Made by a program: the position numbers and the translations under genes | Source: a virus | DNA length: 24,221 nucleotides | IMG/VR virus record: IMGVR_UViG_3300037193_000610 | Location: 1 to 24,221 of that record | Strand: one strand, 5' to 3' | Notes under the pieces: model-generated | What the model was told of the DNA's origin: nothing | What the model saw: only the letters and a program-made list of their open reading frames with translations | Databases searched by the model: none | In this document: positions 1-6,792 of the stretch, one piece after another | Layout of the letters: each line of letters starts with the position of its first letter | Numbering within the stretch: position 1 is the first letter of the stretch

Positions 1-12
1 CACACACTAAAA

Positions 13-125
13 ATGAAAAACATGAAACCAAAATTTGGAGCTTACATCAAAGAAAAGAGATTGAGACAAGAGATCACTTTGAGAGAATTTTGCAGGGCAC
101 TCGGTATCGACGCATCAAATTGGAG
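13..125 (+). pseudogene. 5' fragment of an XRE-type helix-turn-helix regulator
   Basis: The first about 37 codons (ATG at 13, or a second ATG at 22) encode the start of an XRE/Cro-type DNA-binding domain: KFGAYIKEKR, then TLREFCRALGIDASNW, which is helix 2, the turn and the start of the recognition helix. Family members normally continue SKIERG after NW. Here the frame instead runs into sequence that is simply the antisense of the NinG-like gene, so the regulator is cut at about 120-130. Upstream sequence is limited to 12 bases, so the promoter is not visible. It may be a host gene interrupted by the phage, a phage gene truncated by a deletion, or an assembly join. The identity of the domain is fairly sure; the cause of truncation is not. 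Confidence 0.7.
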
Positions 126-596
126 GGCGGAACCACTTTTCAATGCCTTAATCTTGTTCTCATATTCATCCTTCAATACCTCGATCTCGAAAGCCATCAT
201 CTTGGATCTATTCATGCGCTTTATTCCCAGTAATTCAAATCTTTCCTTTCCGATCTTCTTAATCAATGCAGCCTGATAAGGAAGTAAATTACCATGCAGG
301 AAAGTATTGCACTTGAGACATTGGCCGTGTACGTTATCTTCATCGAATCTTACTGCTTCGTTTCCCCCTACTGGGTAGAAGTGACCGGCGTGCATTTGAT
401 CCATTTCTTTAGGATAGTTACAGGAGATGCAGACAAAGAAGGCTTTACCGTTCTCGTATTTGGTATCCCGCAACCTGATGTAGGTGTTGAATATTTTTTG
501 CAGTTCAGCCTTTAACGTTGACACGCTCTTTTTCTTCAAGGCTTTTTCAACTTGCTTTTTGTAATTCAGGTTCTTTGGGCCGATGTAGGATTTCAT
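42..596 (-). CDS. NinG-like recombination protein, C-terminus altered by the left junction
   Basis: The 184-residue product has the zinc/HNH-like core of the lambda NinG (Rap) family: a CxxC pair (VCISCN) at about residue 55, HAGHFYPVGG, then NVHGQCLKCN with a second CxxC, followed by a long helical tail. Lambda NinG promotes Red-type recombination and acts at branched DNA, which fits the RecT and exonuclease upstream. Residues after about 156 (SALQFDASIP onward) are read from the antisense of the truncated regulator, so the natural stop has probably been lost and the true C-terminus lies near ALKSG. It is the last gene of the leftward replication operon; its ATG overlaps the stop of the preceding gene by one base. 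Family assignment is good; the annotated end is an artefact of the junction. Confidence 0.8.
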   Translation of the reverse strand: MKSYIGPKNLNYKKQVEKALKKKSVSTLKAELQKIFNTYIRLRDTKYENGKAFFVCISCNYPKEMDQMHAGHFYPVGGNEAVRFDEDNVHGQCLKCNTFLHGNLLPYQAALIKKIGKERFELLGIKRMNRSKMMAFEIEVLKDEYENKIKALKSGSALQFDASIPSALQNSLKVISCLNLFSLM

Positions 597-811
597 TAAG
601 ACGGTTTTACGATTTCACTTTTCTTTAATATGTGTTCCTGGTCACGCAGTGTTATAAGGCAATGCTCTTTATTACTCCTCGCTTTTTGAATGGTTTCCCG
701 GTATACCTCAAATGCCTTGTGGTCTGGGTGCCATGTCATAGACTCTTTTCTAGGCTGACCATTAACAATCATTATTTTTTCTACATACGATTCTCTTTCT
801 GGTCCGCTCAT
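596..811 (-). CDS. Small unknown protein of the replication operon
   Basis: A 71-residue, charged and soluble product (MSGPERESYVEKIMIVNGQP...) that I do not recognise. It starts at 811, sharing one base with the stop of the primase-helicase gene, and its stop overlaps the NinG-like start by one base, so it is translated as part of the same operon. There are no cysteines arranged for metal binding and no membrane segment. The sequence VEVYRETIQKARSNKE-like region and the ending LRDQEHILKKSEIVKPS suggest a mostly helical small accessory protein. Position between a replicative helicase and NinG suggests a role in DNA replication or recombination, but this is only context. Confidence 0.75.
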   Translation of the reverse strand: MSGPERESYVEKIMIVNGQPRKESMTWHPDHKAFEVYRETIQKARSNKEHCLITLRDQEHILKKSEIVKPS

Positions 812-2502
812 TAGAATGGCATATCATCATCTTGCTTCGTACTCGACTCGCTGTAATCAATCAGTATTTCAGACTTATCAGCTGGTCTTAACCAATTCTG
901 AGTATCCGCTCCGTATTCGCTATATCTTCCGTTTTCCCTGTTCCAATTGTAAGCAATGCTTCCAATGCCTCCCCAGTATTTAAACTTAACCTTGAGAACA
1001 TTGAGGGTGTTTTTACCGTCTTCTTCTTTGTACATACAAAAACCAAGGTCGGCCTTGTTATAAAAATTGGCTGATCCACTGATATCGTAAAGACTTGGCT
1101 TGTCGTACTTGCCCGTTTTTTCATTCATCTTCATTTTTGTAGGGTGAGCCACTATAAAGCAATGAACGCCATTCTTTTTATTGAAGGTGGCTATTGTATC
1201 AAGACATCGGCTGACGTATGATGTACTGTCGTCGTGGTGTTCGAGTTTATTCCAAGGGTCTATCACGTACCAGTTGATACCGTGTTTTAAAACAGCCTGC
1301 CTAACCTTATTTAAAATCGATTCTAGCGTATATCCCTCTTCTGGGTATATCCAGTATACCCTTTCCTGGAAAAACGATTTAACGCGAAGGAAATCACTAT
1401 CGTAGTTTCCCCATGCCGTCTTTCCTATCATCTTCTCGACCAACTTTAAGAGATGCACTTCGGTCGGCCAGTTTTCAGGCGTGAAGAATGCGCCGCGTAA
1501 ATCATAGTCAAGGCAGAGCTGTAAAAGAATCTGATCAACGATTTCTGATTTACCATGTCCAGGTATTCCGGTTATCACGGAGGTATAACCTGGGAAGAAT
1601 TGAACATGGTCCCCTAAAGTGCCGCGTGGTTTCCAGCCTTTAGGGAACCCGTTCTTGAGTAGCTGCTCTAACGCTGACCAGTGGTCATCAATGCTAAATA
1701 TTCCTGTGATAGGGAAAGCCTTTTTTGTTTCGACGTTTACCCTGCCTTCTTTGCAAAGTTGCTCGTTAACGTCTTTGTATGGCATGATATCTACCCGGTA
1801 GCATTTTTCAACACCTATGCGCCGAGCCAGTTCATTGGCAAGATTTTCGCCTGGTTCGTCGTTGTCGGTTAGGATGTACACCTTCGCAACATCCTCGAAG
1901 TATGATGCACAGTTGTCGAAGTATTCAAAGTTGTTAGTTTTCTTATTAGCTCCATTCGGAACGCTGACGGTGTTTCTGAATCCAGCCTGAACCATTGTCA
2001 AACAATCCATTTCACCCTCGACAATGTAAACCTCTTTTTGGTCCCGGATTCCATCGAGATTGTAGAATATTAATTCCGCGTTCTTGTAAAGCTTGAAGTT
2101 TTTTTCACGGTCACGGTACTTAATATTCACCAAGTGGCCGTCCCGGAAGTAATTAAAGTTTATCACCTTACGCTCAGATTCAACTTGCGGCATCCATTGC
2201 ACGCTTTCCGTAACCTTCATTTCAAGCAATGTTGCCTGGCTAATATTCCTTGATTGGAACCATTCAACGATAGCGTCCGACAATCCTGTTTGGTTCTCCC
2301 ACTTCGGCATGGCATACTGCTTTTTGTGGATAGATCCCTTCCAGTTACAATGATTGCAGTGCCAAATACCGTGGTCGATATTAACACCAAGACACTTCTG
2401 GTTTTTCTTCTTACGATCGTGGCTGCAGTTCGGGCAAGTAGTGTAAACCTGACCTGAAACCTTACCGCGTGGTATTTCGATATTGTAGTCAGAATAGGTC
2501 AT
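811..2502 (-). CDS. Bifunctional primase-helicase (T7 gp4/Twinkle type)
   Basis: This 563-residue protein combines an N-terminal zinc ribbon (C23xxC26, C49xxC52), a TOPRIM fold (acidic E162 in YIVEGEMD; D213 and D215 in ILTDND) and a RecA-like DnaB/Twinkle helicase domain with Walker A GIPGHGKS at 312-319 and a Walker B-like strand YVIDPW at about 420-425. Proteins of this architecture make primers and unwind the fork as ring helicases in phage replication. The intact TOPRIM acidic residues argue that primase activity is retained. Its start overlaps the stop of the initiator gene by 4 bases (ATGA), indicating coupled translation. The length is near that of T7 gp4. The GMY-type polymerase is not in the window, so the phage probably uses the host polymerase. 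Confidence 0.93.
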   Translation of the reverse strand: MTYSDYNIEIPRGKVSGQVYTTCPNCSHDRKKKNQKCLGVNIDHGIWHCNHCNWKGSIHKKQYAMPKWENQTGLSDAIVEWFQSRNISQATLLEMKVTESVQWMPQVESERKVINFNYFRDGHLVNIKYRDREKNFKLYKNAELIFYNLDGIRDQKEVYIVEGEMDCLTMVQAGFRNTVSVPNGANKKTNNFEYFDNCASYFEDVAKVYILTDNDEPGENLANELARRIGVEKCYRVDIMPYKDVNEQLCKEGRVNVETKKAFPITGIFSIDDHWSALEQLLKNGFPKGWKPRGTLGDHVQFFPGYTSVITGIPGHGKSEIVDQILLQLCLDYDLRGAFFTPENWPTEVHLLKLVEKMIGKTAWGNYDSDFLRVKSFFQERVYWIYPEEGYTLESILNKVRQAVLKHGINWYVIDPWNKLEHHDDSTSYVSRCLDTIATFNKKNGVHCFIVAHPTKMKMNEKTGKYDKPSLYDISGSANFYNKADLGFCMYKEEDGKNTLNVLKVKFKYWGGIGSIAYNWNRENGRYSEYGADTQNWLRPADKSEILIDYSESSTKQDDDMPF

Positions 2503-3194
2503 TGCAATTTGTTGGGGTTAACTTGTTCCGATATCGTGGCCGGTTTCTTGAAGTTGTTCCGACTCCAGCGCGCGAGGCGTTTCTGAACATCCCAAGTCCT
2601 TTCCATCTCGAACCGAACCTTGGTGTTTTTGTTATTGCCCTCAGTCCAGTAATCGTAAAAGTCTCGGATCATCTCCTTTCCGTAAACCGCAACAAATGGA
2701 GCTAACGTCTTACCGAACTCACGGACCCTTTCCTCAACAGTTTTTGAATCAACACTATCATATATATTATTCTTCTTTACATTCTTTACATTCTTACATT
2801 CTTGTATAGTGTTCACTTGTTGTTCACTCGTTGTTCGGTTGTTGTTCACTCGTTGTTCATCTTGCTGTTCACCACCTTGGTATTCTTCCCATGAAATCAA
2901 TGAAATTAGCCTGCATTCGCTGCTTGTTTGTTGTTCAATTTGTTGTTCACTTTCGAAGGTTTTTAAAATTCTTTGAACCTTGCTCTCAGAAATTTTTAGT
3001 TTACTTGAGATAAGTTTTCGCCCAGTTATGAGTTGGCCAGGCACCAGAGTGATTTTTTTACCGCAAAAAAATGTTTGATATTCCTTGTGCGTCGCGTTAA
3101 GTAGAATGTAATTCCACACAGCGATGTGATCGCTATCCTTGCACACGACGGGGTTATCTAGCACCTTACGGTGTAGCTTAATCCAGCCTTCCAT
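2499..3194 (-). CDS. Replication initiator/replisome organiser, winged-helix N-terminus
   Basis: A 231-residue protein. Residues 1-105 (start MEGWIKLHRKVLDNPV, then WNYILLNATHKE, and ITGRKLISSKLKISESKVQRIL) match the winged-helix N-terminal domain common in phage O-like and DnaD-like initiators, including a clear helix-turn-helix. Residues about 110-150 are a low-complexity Q/N/E/T linker that is encoded by the 11-bp DNA repeats described separately. The C-terminal third carries RFEMERTWDVQKRLARW, resembling helicase-loader tails. It starts the block initiator, primase-helicase, small gene, NinG-like; the ATGA overlap with the helicase gene indicates coupling. By analogy to lambda O it should bind the origin within its own gene and recruit the helicase. 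Function inferred from architecture and context. Confidence 0.8.
   Translation of the reverse strand: MEGWIKLHRKVLDNPVVCKDSDHIAVWNYILLNATHKEYQTFFCGKKITLVPGQLITGRKLISSKLKISESKVQRILKTFESEQQIEQQTSSECRLISLISWEEYQGGEQQDEQRVNNNRTTSEQQVNTIQECKNVKNVKKNNIYDSVDSKTVEERVREFGKTLAPFVAVYGKEMIRDFYDYWTEGNNKNTKVRFEMERTWDVQKRLARWSRNNFKKPATISEQVNPNKLQ
2748..2808. other. AT-rich tract with tandem TTCTTTACA repeats, candidate unwinding element
   Basis: Directly beside the phased repeats, on the side toward the helicase gene, lies an AT-rich stretch: TATATATTAT at about 2760-2770, then TTCTTTACA at 2773-2781, the same nine bases at 2782-2790, a shortened TTCTTACA at 2791-2798 and a partial fourth copy. AT-rich tandem repeats next to initiator iterons are the usual layout of a DNA unwinding element. 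These nine-base repeats are in codon phase, so here a peptide repeat (KNVKNVK) could also explain them; the case rests on position and composition. Confidence 0.5.
2809..2950. repeat. Phased iteron-like repeats (TGTTCAC), candidate replication origin
   Basis: The heptamer TGTTCAC or a one- or two-base variant occurs at 2810, 2821, 2832 (TGTTCGG), 2843, 2854 (TGTTCAT) and 2866, a spacing of 11, 11, 11, 11 and 12 bases, with two further copies at 2932 (TGTTCAA) and 2944. All lie on one strand within the initiator gene. Because 11 is not a multiple of three, the repeats fall in different codon phases, so they are conserved as DNA and not as a peptide repeat. One repeat per helical turn puts every site on the same DNA face, which suits an array of initiator dimers. 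This is the arrangement seen in lambda, where iterons for O lie inside gene O. Confidence 0.65.
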
Positions 3195-3226
3195 AATTTG
3201 ATTTCTAGTGGGTTGTTAGGATGATC

Positions 3227-3607
3227 TCACGTGTTATGTAAGAAATCCGTTAGGTCTTGAAACTTCTCCTCTCTATTCCCGGAACCTTGAAAATGTCTTC
3301 TTAACGATGTCGCCAACGCGTATAATTTACGTCGGTTCAATCCTGTCATTGAAAACATGTTGATCAAAAACTGATCGTTGCTTTTAAGGTTCTCCTCATC
3401 TTTATGGCACGTATCACACACGGTTAATAAATGCTCATCATCGTACTCCCAAGGTTTGCGATTTGGGAGGTAAAGGACGTGGTGACTATTTAGTGTCTCT
3501 TCCGTGTTACCACAGAAACGACACTTCCAGTTGTCCCTTTCCATAATTTGCAACCTCTTTTTCTGCCAATGCGGCGAACGCAACAGTGTTGAATAATCCT
3601 CTTTCAT
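3227..3607 (-). CDS. HNH endonuclease
   Basis: A 126-residue protein with a complete HNH nuclease: a first CxxC (WKCRFCGN), the paired histidines in NSHHVLYLP, the conserved asparagine region around EHLLTVCDTCHKDEENL, and a second CxxC. These residues bind zinc and a catalytic metal. The N-terminal RSPHWQKKRLQIMERDNW is the usual lead-in helix of free-standing phage HNH enzymes. In phages such proteins cut DNA during replication, recombination or packaging, or are homing nucleases; its site at the head of the replication block rather than next to the terminase favours the first group. It is the first gene after a 217-base gap with a candidate promoter and operator. The next gene starts 32 bases beyond its stop. 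Confidence 0.88.
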   Translation of the reverse strand: MKEDYSTLLRSPHWQKKRLQIMERDNWKCRFCGNTEETLNSHHVLYLPNRKPWEYDDEHLLTVCDTCHKDEENLKSNDQFLINMFSMTGLNRRKLYALATSLRRHFQGSGNREEKFQDLTDFLHNT

Positions 3608-3728
3608 AAAATAATCTATCTAGCACATTTCGAAAATGCGGGACGGAGATGAGAGATGAATTTGTATCAGGGGGGTCAACAAATGTCTGCGACAAACTCC
3701 TGAAACACAACACAGACTGCAAATTTAT

Positions 3729-3779
3729 TTATCAACATCGTCTATGTTGATAATATGTTTTATTGTCACCTGGTGTCAA
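3729..3779 (-). promoter_or_regulatory. Candidate leftward promoter overlapped by a 10-bp inverted repeat
   Basis: On the minus strand TTGACA (plus 3774-3779) is followed after 18 bases by TATTAT (plus 3750-3755), a good sigma70-like pair. The second hexamer overlaps a perfect inverted repeat, TTATCAACAT at 3729-3738 and ATGTTGATAA at 3744-3753, with a 5-base spacer. There is also TAAATTTG just downstream, which fits the Bacteroidota -7 consensus TAnnTTTG, although no good -33 box sits at the right distance. No T-tract follows the hairpin, so an operator is a better reading than a terminator. It would control the HNH-initiator-helicase block. The gap 3608-3824 otherwise shows no convincing gene. 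Confidence 0.45.
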
Positions 3780-3824
3780 AGTAGTCTTGGATGTTCATAA
3801 TTATTTAATGGTTTGTTTGTTTTT

Positions 3825-4064
3825 CTAGTCTTGGTTTTGCACTGCTAAGAAATCAGGGATTAACGGACCCTCATGTGCTTTTATATCACACCGCCTAAGA
3901 TCCTTATCCCAGAAGTAAATGATATGTCTTGTATCTACGTACTTCTGGTAATGGTAGAACTCCGGAGTTTCGTCTTCCCGGTATCTCCAAAAGAACATCT
4001 CCATACCTCGCACCAGGTACTTACGATGCGGGCGTAACTCTGATATGTAAACTTCCTTAGCCAT
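3825..4064 (-). CDS. Unknown small protein rich in aromatic residues
   Basis: A 79-residue product, MAKEVYISELRPHRKYLVRG onward, with unusually many aromatic residues (MFFWRYRED, FYHYQKYVD, HIIYFWDKD). It has alternating short hydrophobic and charged stretches typical of a small beta-rich fold, no membrane segment and no zinc motif. I do not recognise the family. It lies alone between two small gaps, followed by the candidate promoter region of the HNH gene. Coding is supported by length and coherent composition only. Confidence 0.65.
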   Translation of the reverse strand: MAKEVYISELRPHRKYLVRGMEMFFWRYREDETPEFYHYQKYVDTRHIIYFWDKDLRRCDIKAHEGPLIPDFLAVQNQD

Positions 4065-4128
4065 TATTAATCAATCCCCCAAAGTTTTTATTTGATATAG
4101 TACATGGTTTATTCTAGTGGTCATGGAT

Positions 4129-4338
4129 TCATGATTTTTTGTACCACTCTTTCATCACCCGGTCAGCTTCTTCGATTTTCATAGTGGCAATGAAATCACT
4201 AGGATAGAATGCGCAGCCACTCCGTAACTCCTTTAAAGCTTTCCTGAACGCGTTCCATCTCTTGCGAACATCTCTCTTCCATTCGCGCTTGTTTTTGTAG
4301 GCCCAATGAGGCCAAGATTCTTTGGTTCTCGTCTTCAT
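4129..4338 (-). CDS. Unknown small basic protein
   Basis: A 69-residue protein with a strongly basic, tryptophan-containing N-terminal half (ESWPHWAYKNKREWKRDVRKRW) and an acidic-basic helical C-terminus (IEEADRVMKEWYKKS). Such composition suits nucleic-acid contact, but no named domain is visible. It is 15 bases from the next gene upstream, in the same direction, consistent with a shared transcript. Function unknown. Confidence 0.65.
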   Translation of the reverse strand: MKTRTKESWPHWAYKNKREWKRDVRKRWNAFRKALKELRSGCAFYPSDFIATMKIEEADRVMKEWYKKS

Positions 4339-4353
4339 AGATTATACATGGCT

Positions 4354-4563
4354 TTACCGGCGGTCCTTTTTCAATTGCTTCAATAGCTTTACCACCTCAT
4401 CAATCGTTTCGTAGTTGATGTTGATGTGGCGACCCTCTTGCGTGATAGTGATCACGTCAGAATATTTCTCAACTAGCAGGGCGGCTTCTGAGACTCCGAG
4501 ATCCTCTGAGACGTTCTGCCAAATAATGTGATTGCCCTCGGCAAATGCGATTCCTTCTGTCAT
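4354..4563 (-). CDS. Unknown small acidic protein
   Basis: A 69-residue product beginning MTEGIAFAEGNHIIWQNVSED and ending in a helical EVVKLLKQLKKDRR. The middle (VITITQEGRHININYETID) looks like two beta strands, so a small alpha/beta fold is likely. No recognised motif. It follows the coiled-coil zinc-ribbon gene after 12 bases and precedes a small basic protein gene after 15 bases, all leftward. Function unknown. Confidence 0.65.
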   Translation of the reverse strand: MTEGIAFAEGNHIIWQNVSEDLGVSEAALLVEKYSDVITITQEGRHININYETIDEVVKLLKQLKKDRR

Positions 4564-4575
4564 AGTATTTTCAGT

Positions 4576-5214
4576 TTATACATCTTCCTTTCCATTGGTT
4601 AAACTGTCTGCTCCTTTAACAGAGTCAACTTTAGATGATGATAGAGCGGAGTCGACCGCGTCCGCAAACTTTCGTAAGTCTTCTTGACATTCTCGACCTC
4701 GTTTGGAGCCGGTCATTGCCTCAGCCTTCTCATCTATTTTGTCAAGGTATTGAGCTAACAATCTGATTTTTGAAGATGGAAGAATATCCAGCGCCTCTCT
4801 AAGCCGGATAACTTCGGATTCTGCTTCCAATCTTTTAACTTGAAGAAGGTCACGATCTTTTTTCCATGCTGCTCCTGTCCATTCTACCTCCTTTTTCAAC
4901 TGTTCTATCTCTGCTACTAGTGGCTCTGTACGGGAGGTGGCGAGAGGAGTTCTACCATTACCACAGTTATAGCATCTTTCAAGACCTTCGATGATTTTAT
5001 GATCCACATAGCCATCATCAACACCACATTCTATACAAGAATCTGTCTTTCCTCCCTGTTGTGGTTGGGATTGGAGAGGGACTACGTAGTCGTTCCAGAT
5101 GCGTTCACAAGCAGCAACAGCACCTTGTCGCCTAAAAAAATAGTATGTCCCCATGTTCGGCGTTGGAAACAATTCTTCCGCTATCTGTTCGAAATCTGGT
5201 TTCTCGTTATTCAT
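4576..5214 (-). CDS. Unknown protein with CxxC pairs and a coiled coil
   Basis: A 212-residue protein. Residues about 1-50 are a mixed region (FEQIAEELFPTPNMGTYYFF). Two cysteine pairs follow, CIECGVDDG near residue 60 and CYNCGNGRT near residue 81, which together could bind one zinc in a rubredoxin-like knuckle. From about 95 to 165 there is a heptad-like helical region (EIEQLKKEVEW, LEAESEVIRLREAL), and the tail is acidic and serine-rich. Metal knuckle plus coiled coil suggests a scaffold or nucleic-acid-binding role. I do not recognise the family. Neighbours are small unknown early genes. Confidence 0.7.
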   Translation of the reverse strand: MNNEKPDFEQIAEELFPTPNMGTYYFFRRQGAVAACERIWNDYVVPLQSQPQQGGKTDSCIECGVDDGYVDHKIIEGLERCYNCGNGRTPLATSRTEPLVAEIEQLKKEVEWTGAAWKKDRDLLQVKRLEAESEVIRLREALDILPSSKIRLLAQYLDKIDEKAEAMTGSKRGRECQEDLRKFADAVDSALSSSKVDSVKGADSLTNGKEDV

Positions 5215-5265
5215 AGTGCTTCTTCTCTTTACTTTTCAAGTGATTGATACCAGCGGATTTTTTAA

Positions 5266-5508
5266 TCAATCGTCAGTATTCTCATCTTCATCACTTGCAA
5301 ACTTCAAGCGTTCGGTAGAGCTTATCTGCCAGTATGCACAATTATCAACACACCATTTAAGGGCTACTTGGGCCTCAGCCGCTTGATGTGGGTCCCACTT
5401 GTAGTCAAACGTACGTATGTAGACTACTTCATTTTTATCATTCCACCCGATCACAATTGTATCGTGGTGTTTTATTGGGCATTCGCTCTTAGGTGTTAGT
5501 GTTTCCAT
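5266..5508 (-). CDS. Unknown small protein, start set at the METLT methionine
   Basis: The frame is open back to 5646, but the part above 5508 is antisense-like and overlaps the YopX gene deeply. Starting at the ATG 5506-5508 gives an 80-residue protein that overlaps the YopX end by only 20 bases. It reads as a small beta-strand protein (IVIGWNDKNEVVYIRTFDY), then a helix (AAEAQVALKWCVDN) and an acidic tail (SDEDENTDD). No known motif. Start choice is an inference from overlap economy. Confidence 0.65.
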   Translation of the reverse strand: METLTPKSECPIKHHDTIVIGWNDKNEVVYIRTFDYKWDPHQAAEAQVALKWCVDNCAYWQISSTERLKFASDEDENTDD

Positions 5509-5938
5509 GATTAAGAAGATTAGGGTTTTGAAAGATGTTGCCGATACGTTCAAAGAAATGGTATTTATGCAGGAACTCATTAGCGTGTCCGTTAAAGCAG
5601 TTCTCGTATCGCAGTTGAAACGCTTGAGCGTGATCGTTCCAGACAATCACACCTCTAGTTTTACTGTTTGGGTAACGACTTGTCCATGCGAGAACTATAT
5701 CACCTTCATACAAATCATTAGCCCCCTTTCTTGGCTCCATCTCCCACGGAGGCGTTATATCTGTGCGCCCCGTGAATTGCACGATCACTAGGTTTCCGGC
5801 AACAGGCCATTCCCTTTCATTATCATCGTACCAGAACAAGCCATCCATTGAAAGTGACCAACCTCCTTCGTACCACTGTTCATTCTTCAAGTCCCACGCT
5901 CTGAACTTTATCTCTCTTTGTTTAAATTCTTGTTTCAT
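5489..5938 (-). CDS. YopX-family protein
   Basis: The 149-residue product opens with REIKFRAWDLKNEQWYEGG and later has VIVQFTGRTDI and NDLYEGDIVLAW. This order (xREIKFRAWD, then QFTG, then YEGDIV) is the signature of the YopX family of phage and mobile-element proteins, which form beta-barrel-like folds. The family is common in phages of Firmicutes and Bacteroidota and its biochemical role is not established. Length and start agree with the family. It sits downstream of the methyltransferase-like gene by 15 bases. Confidence 0.88.
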   Translation of the reverse strand: MKQEFKQREIKFRAWDLKNEQWYEGGWSLSMDGLFWYDDNEREWPVAGNLVIVQFTGRTDITPPWEMEPRKGANDLYEGDIVLAWTSRYPNSKTRGVIVWNDHAQAFQLRYENCFNGHANEFLHKYHFFERIGNIFQNPNLLNHGNTNT

Positions 5939-5953
5939 AAATTCGGTGTTTTA

Positions 5954-6538
5954 CTATAGTGGGTTGTTACCGATTAGCTGGACTGTCCATTGATCCGCCA
6001 TTGCCTTTGCTATTCCTTCGAAGGTTTTACTTCGCTCTTTTGCCCGATGTTCTGACGGCGGCATTTTCCAGATCCGTTGCTCACGTCCTTCGACTATTTC
6101 CGTGGGCACCAGTTTAGGAAGTCCTTTTAGCCATAGGCACGTAGCTTTCGTTTCCCCGTGTCCGAACTGCCACGGCTGGATAATCTGATCCGGTTTCCGA
6201 TAAAGGCTTGACAGGATCCCGATAGGGTTTTCAAAAGCGGTCTTCGGTATGTGTGCGCTCTCCTTCACGCATCGCATGAAGAACGAAACAGATGCGTACT
6301 GTCTGCCGTCCAGCTTCTTCACCTCGAAATGTTTCGCGCCGCTAACCGCGAGATCTGTACACGGCGTGAAGAATAAAGCCATATCCCACGGGTAATGAAT
6401 GACATCAAACAGATCGCCTTCGTAGTGTGGCCCGGGTTTGCGGCTTGGCAACAGATCGCACGACAATACTTCATGACCCCGCTTTATCAGCTCATCACGC
6501 ACTACCGCACTTTCTTCGCAAGCCACCAGGATTCTCAT
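5954..6538 (-). CDS. Small DNA cytosine methyltransferase-like protein
   Basis: The 194-residue protein starts with a Rossmann-type strand and loop (MRILVACEESAVVRDEL) followed by an acidic strand end (LSCDLLP), which fits SAM binding. Motif IV-like FFTPCTDLAVSG carries a Pro-Cys pair at C60, and AFENPIGIL at about 102-109 gives the ENP of motif VI. A late segment HGETKATCLWLKGLP and the ending RSKTFEGIAKAMADQW are typical of a phage family annotated as C5-methyltransferase-like. It lacks a full target-recognition domain, being roughly half the size of classical enzymes, so base specificity cannot be read and activity is unproven. No restriction partner is near; protection of phage DNA is the likely role. 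Starts with a 4-base ATGA overlap with the gene upstream. Confidence 0.8.
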   Translation of the reverse strand: MRILVACEESAVVRDELIKRGHEVLSCDLLPSRKPGPHYEGDLFDVIHYPWDMALFFTPCTDLAVSGAKHFEVKKLDGRQYASVSFFMRCVKESAHIPKTAFENPIGILSSLYRKPDQIIQPWQFGHGETKATCLWLKGLPKLVPTEIVEGREQRIWKMPPSEHRAKERSKTFEGIAKAMADQWTVQLIGNNPL

Positions 6539-6792
6539 AGATTCGCTGCCCTCCCTTTATTTCTAGTCTTCTCAGATATAGTGTATAGCGATCTTTTCTT
6601 TTTGTGCTTGGCGTTGTAGACTTTTTGTCTCTCCTTCTCTGCGGGCTTGTCAATAGTCAGTTTTTCAAAAGGATCAGTAAAGGGATCGTTAACCCTGTTG
6701 AATCCTCCATCGCTTTTGCTTACTAAGGGGCGGTATATTTTCTTGCTGCTCATATCTCCAGCTTTAATTGACTTTTGTATTGAGGGAATCAA
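6535..6792 (-). CDS. Unknown small basic protein
   Basis: An 85-residue product starting at 6792 with a 4-base overlap with the previous stop. The first 14 residues may be optional, since MSSKKIYRPL offers a second start. Composition is strongly basic and disordered-looking toward the C-terminus (KERQKVYNAKHKKKRSLY). Nothing recognisable. It precedes the methyltransferase-like gene, overlapping it by 4 bases, so the three genes are likely cotranslated. Confidence 0.65.
   Translation of the reverse strand: MIPSIQKSIKAGDMSSKKIYRPLVSKSDGGFNRVNDPFTDPFEKLTIDKPAEKERQKVYNAKHKKKRSLYTISEKTRNKGRAANL

Noticed and set aside
3507-3722. A 71-codon minus-strand frame overlapping the HNH start
   Set aside because: Its second half is another reading of the HNH gene and the rest lies over the promoter-like region.
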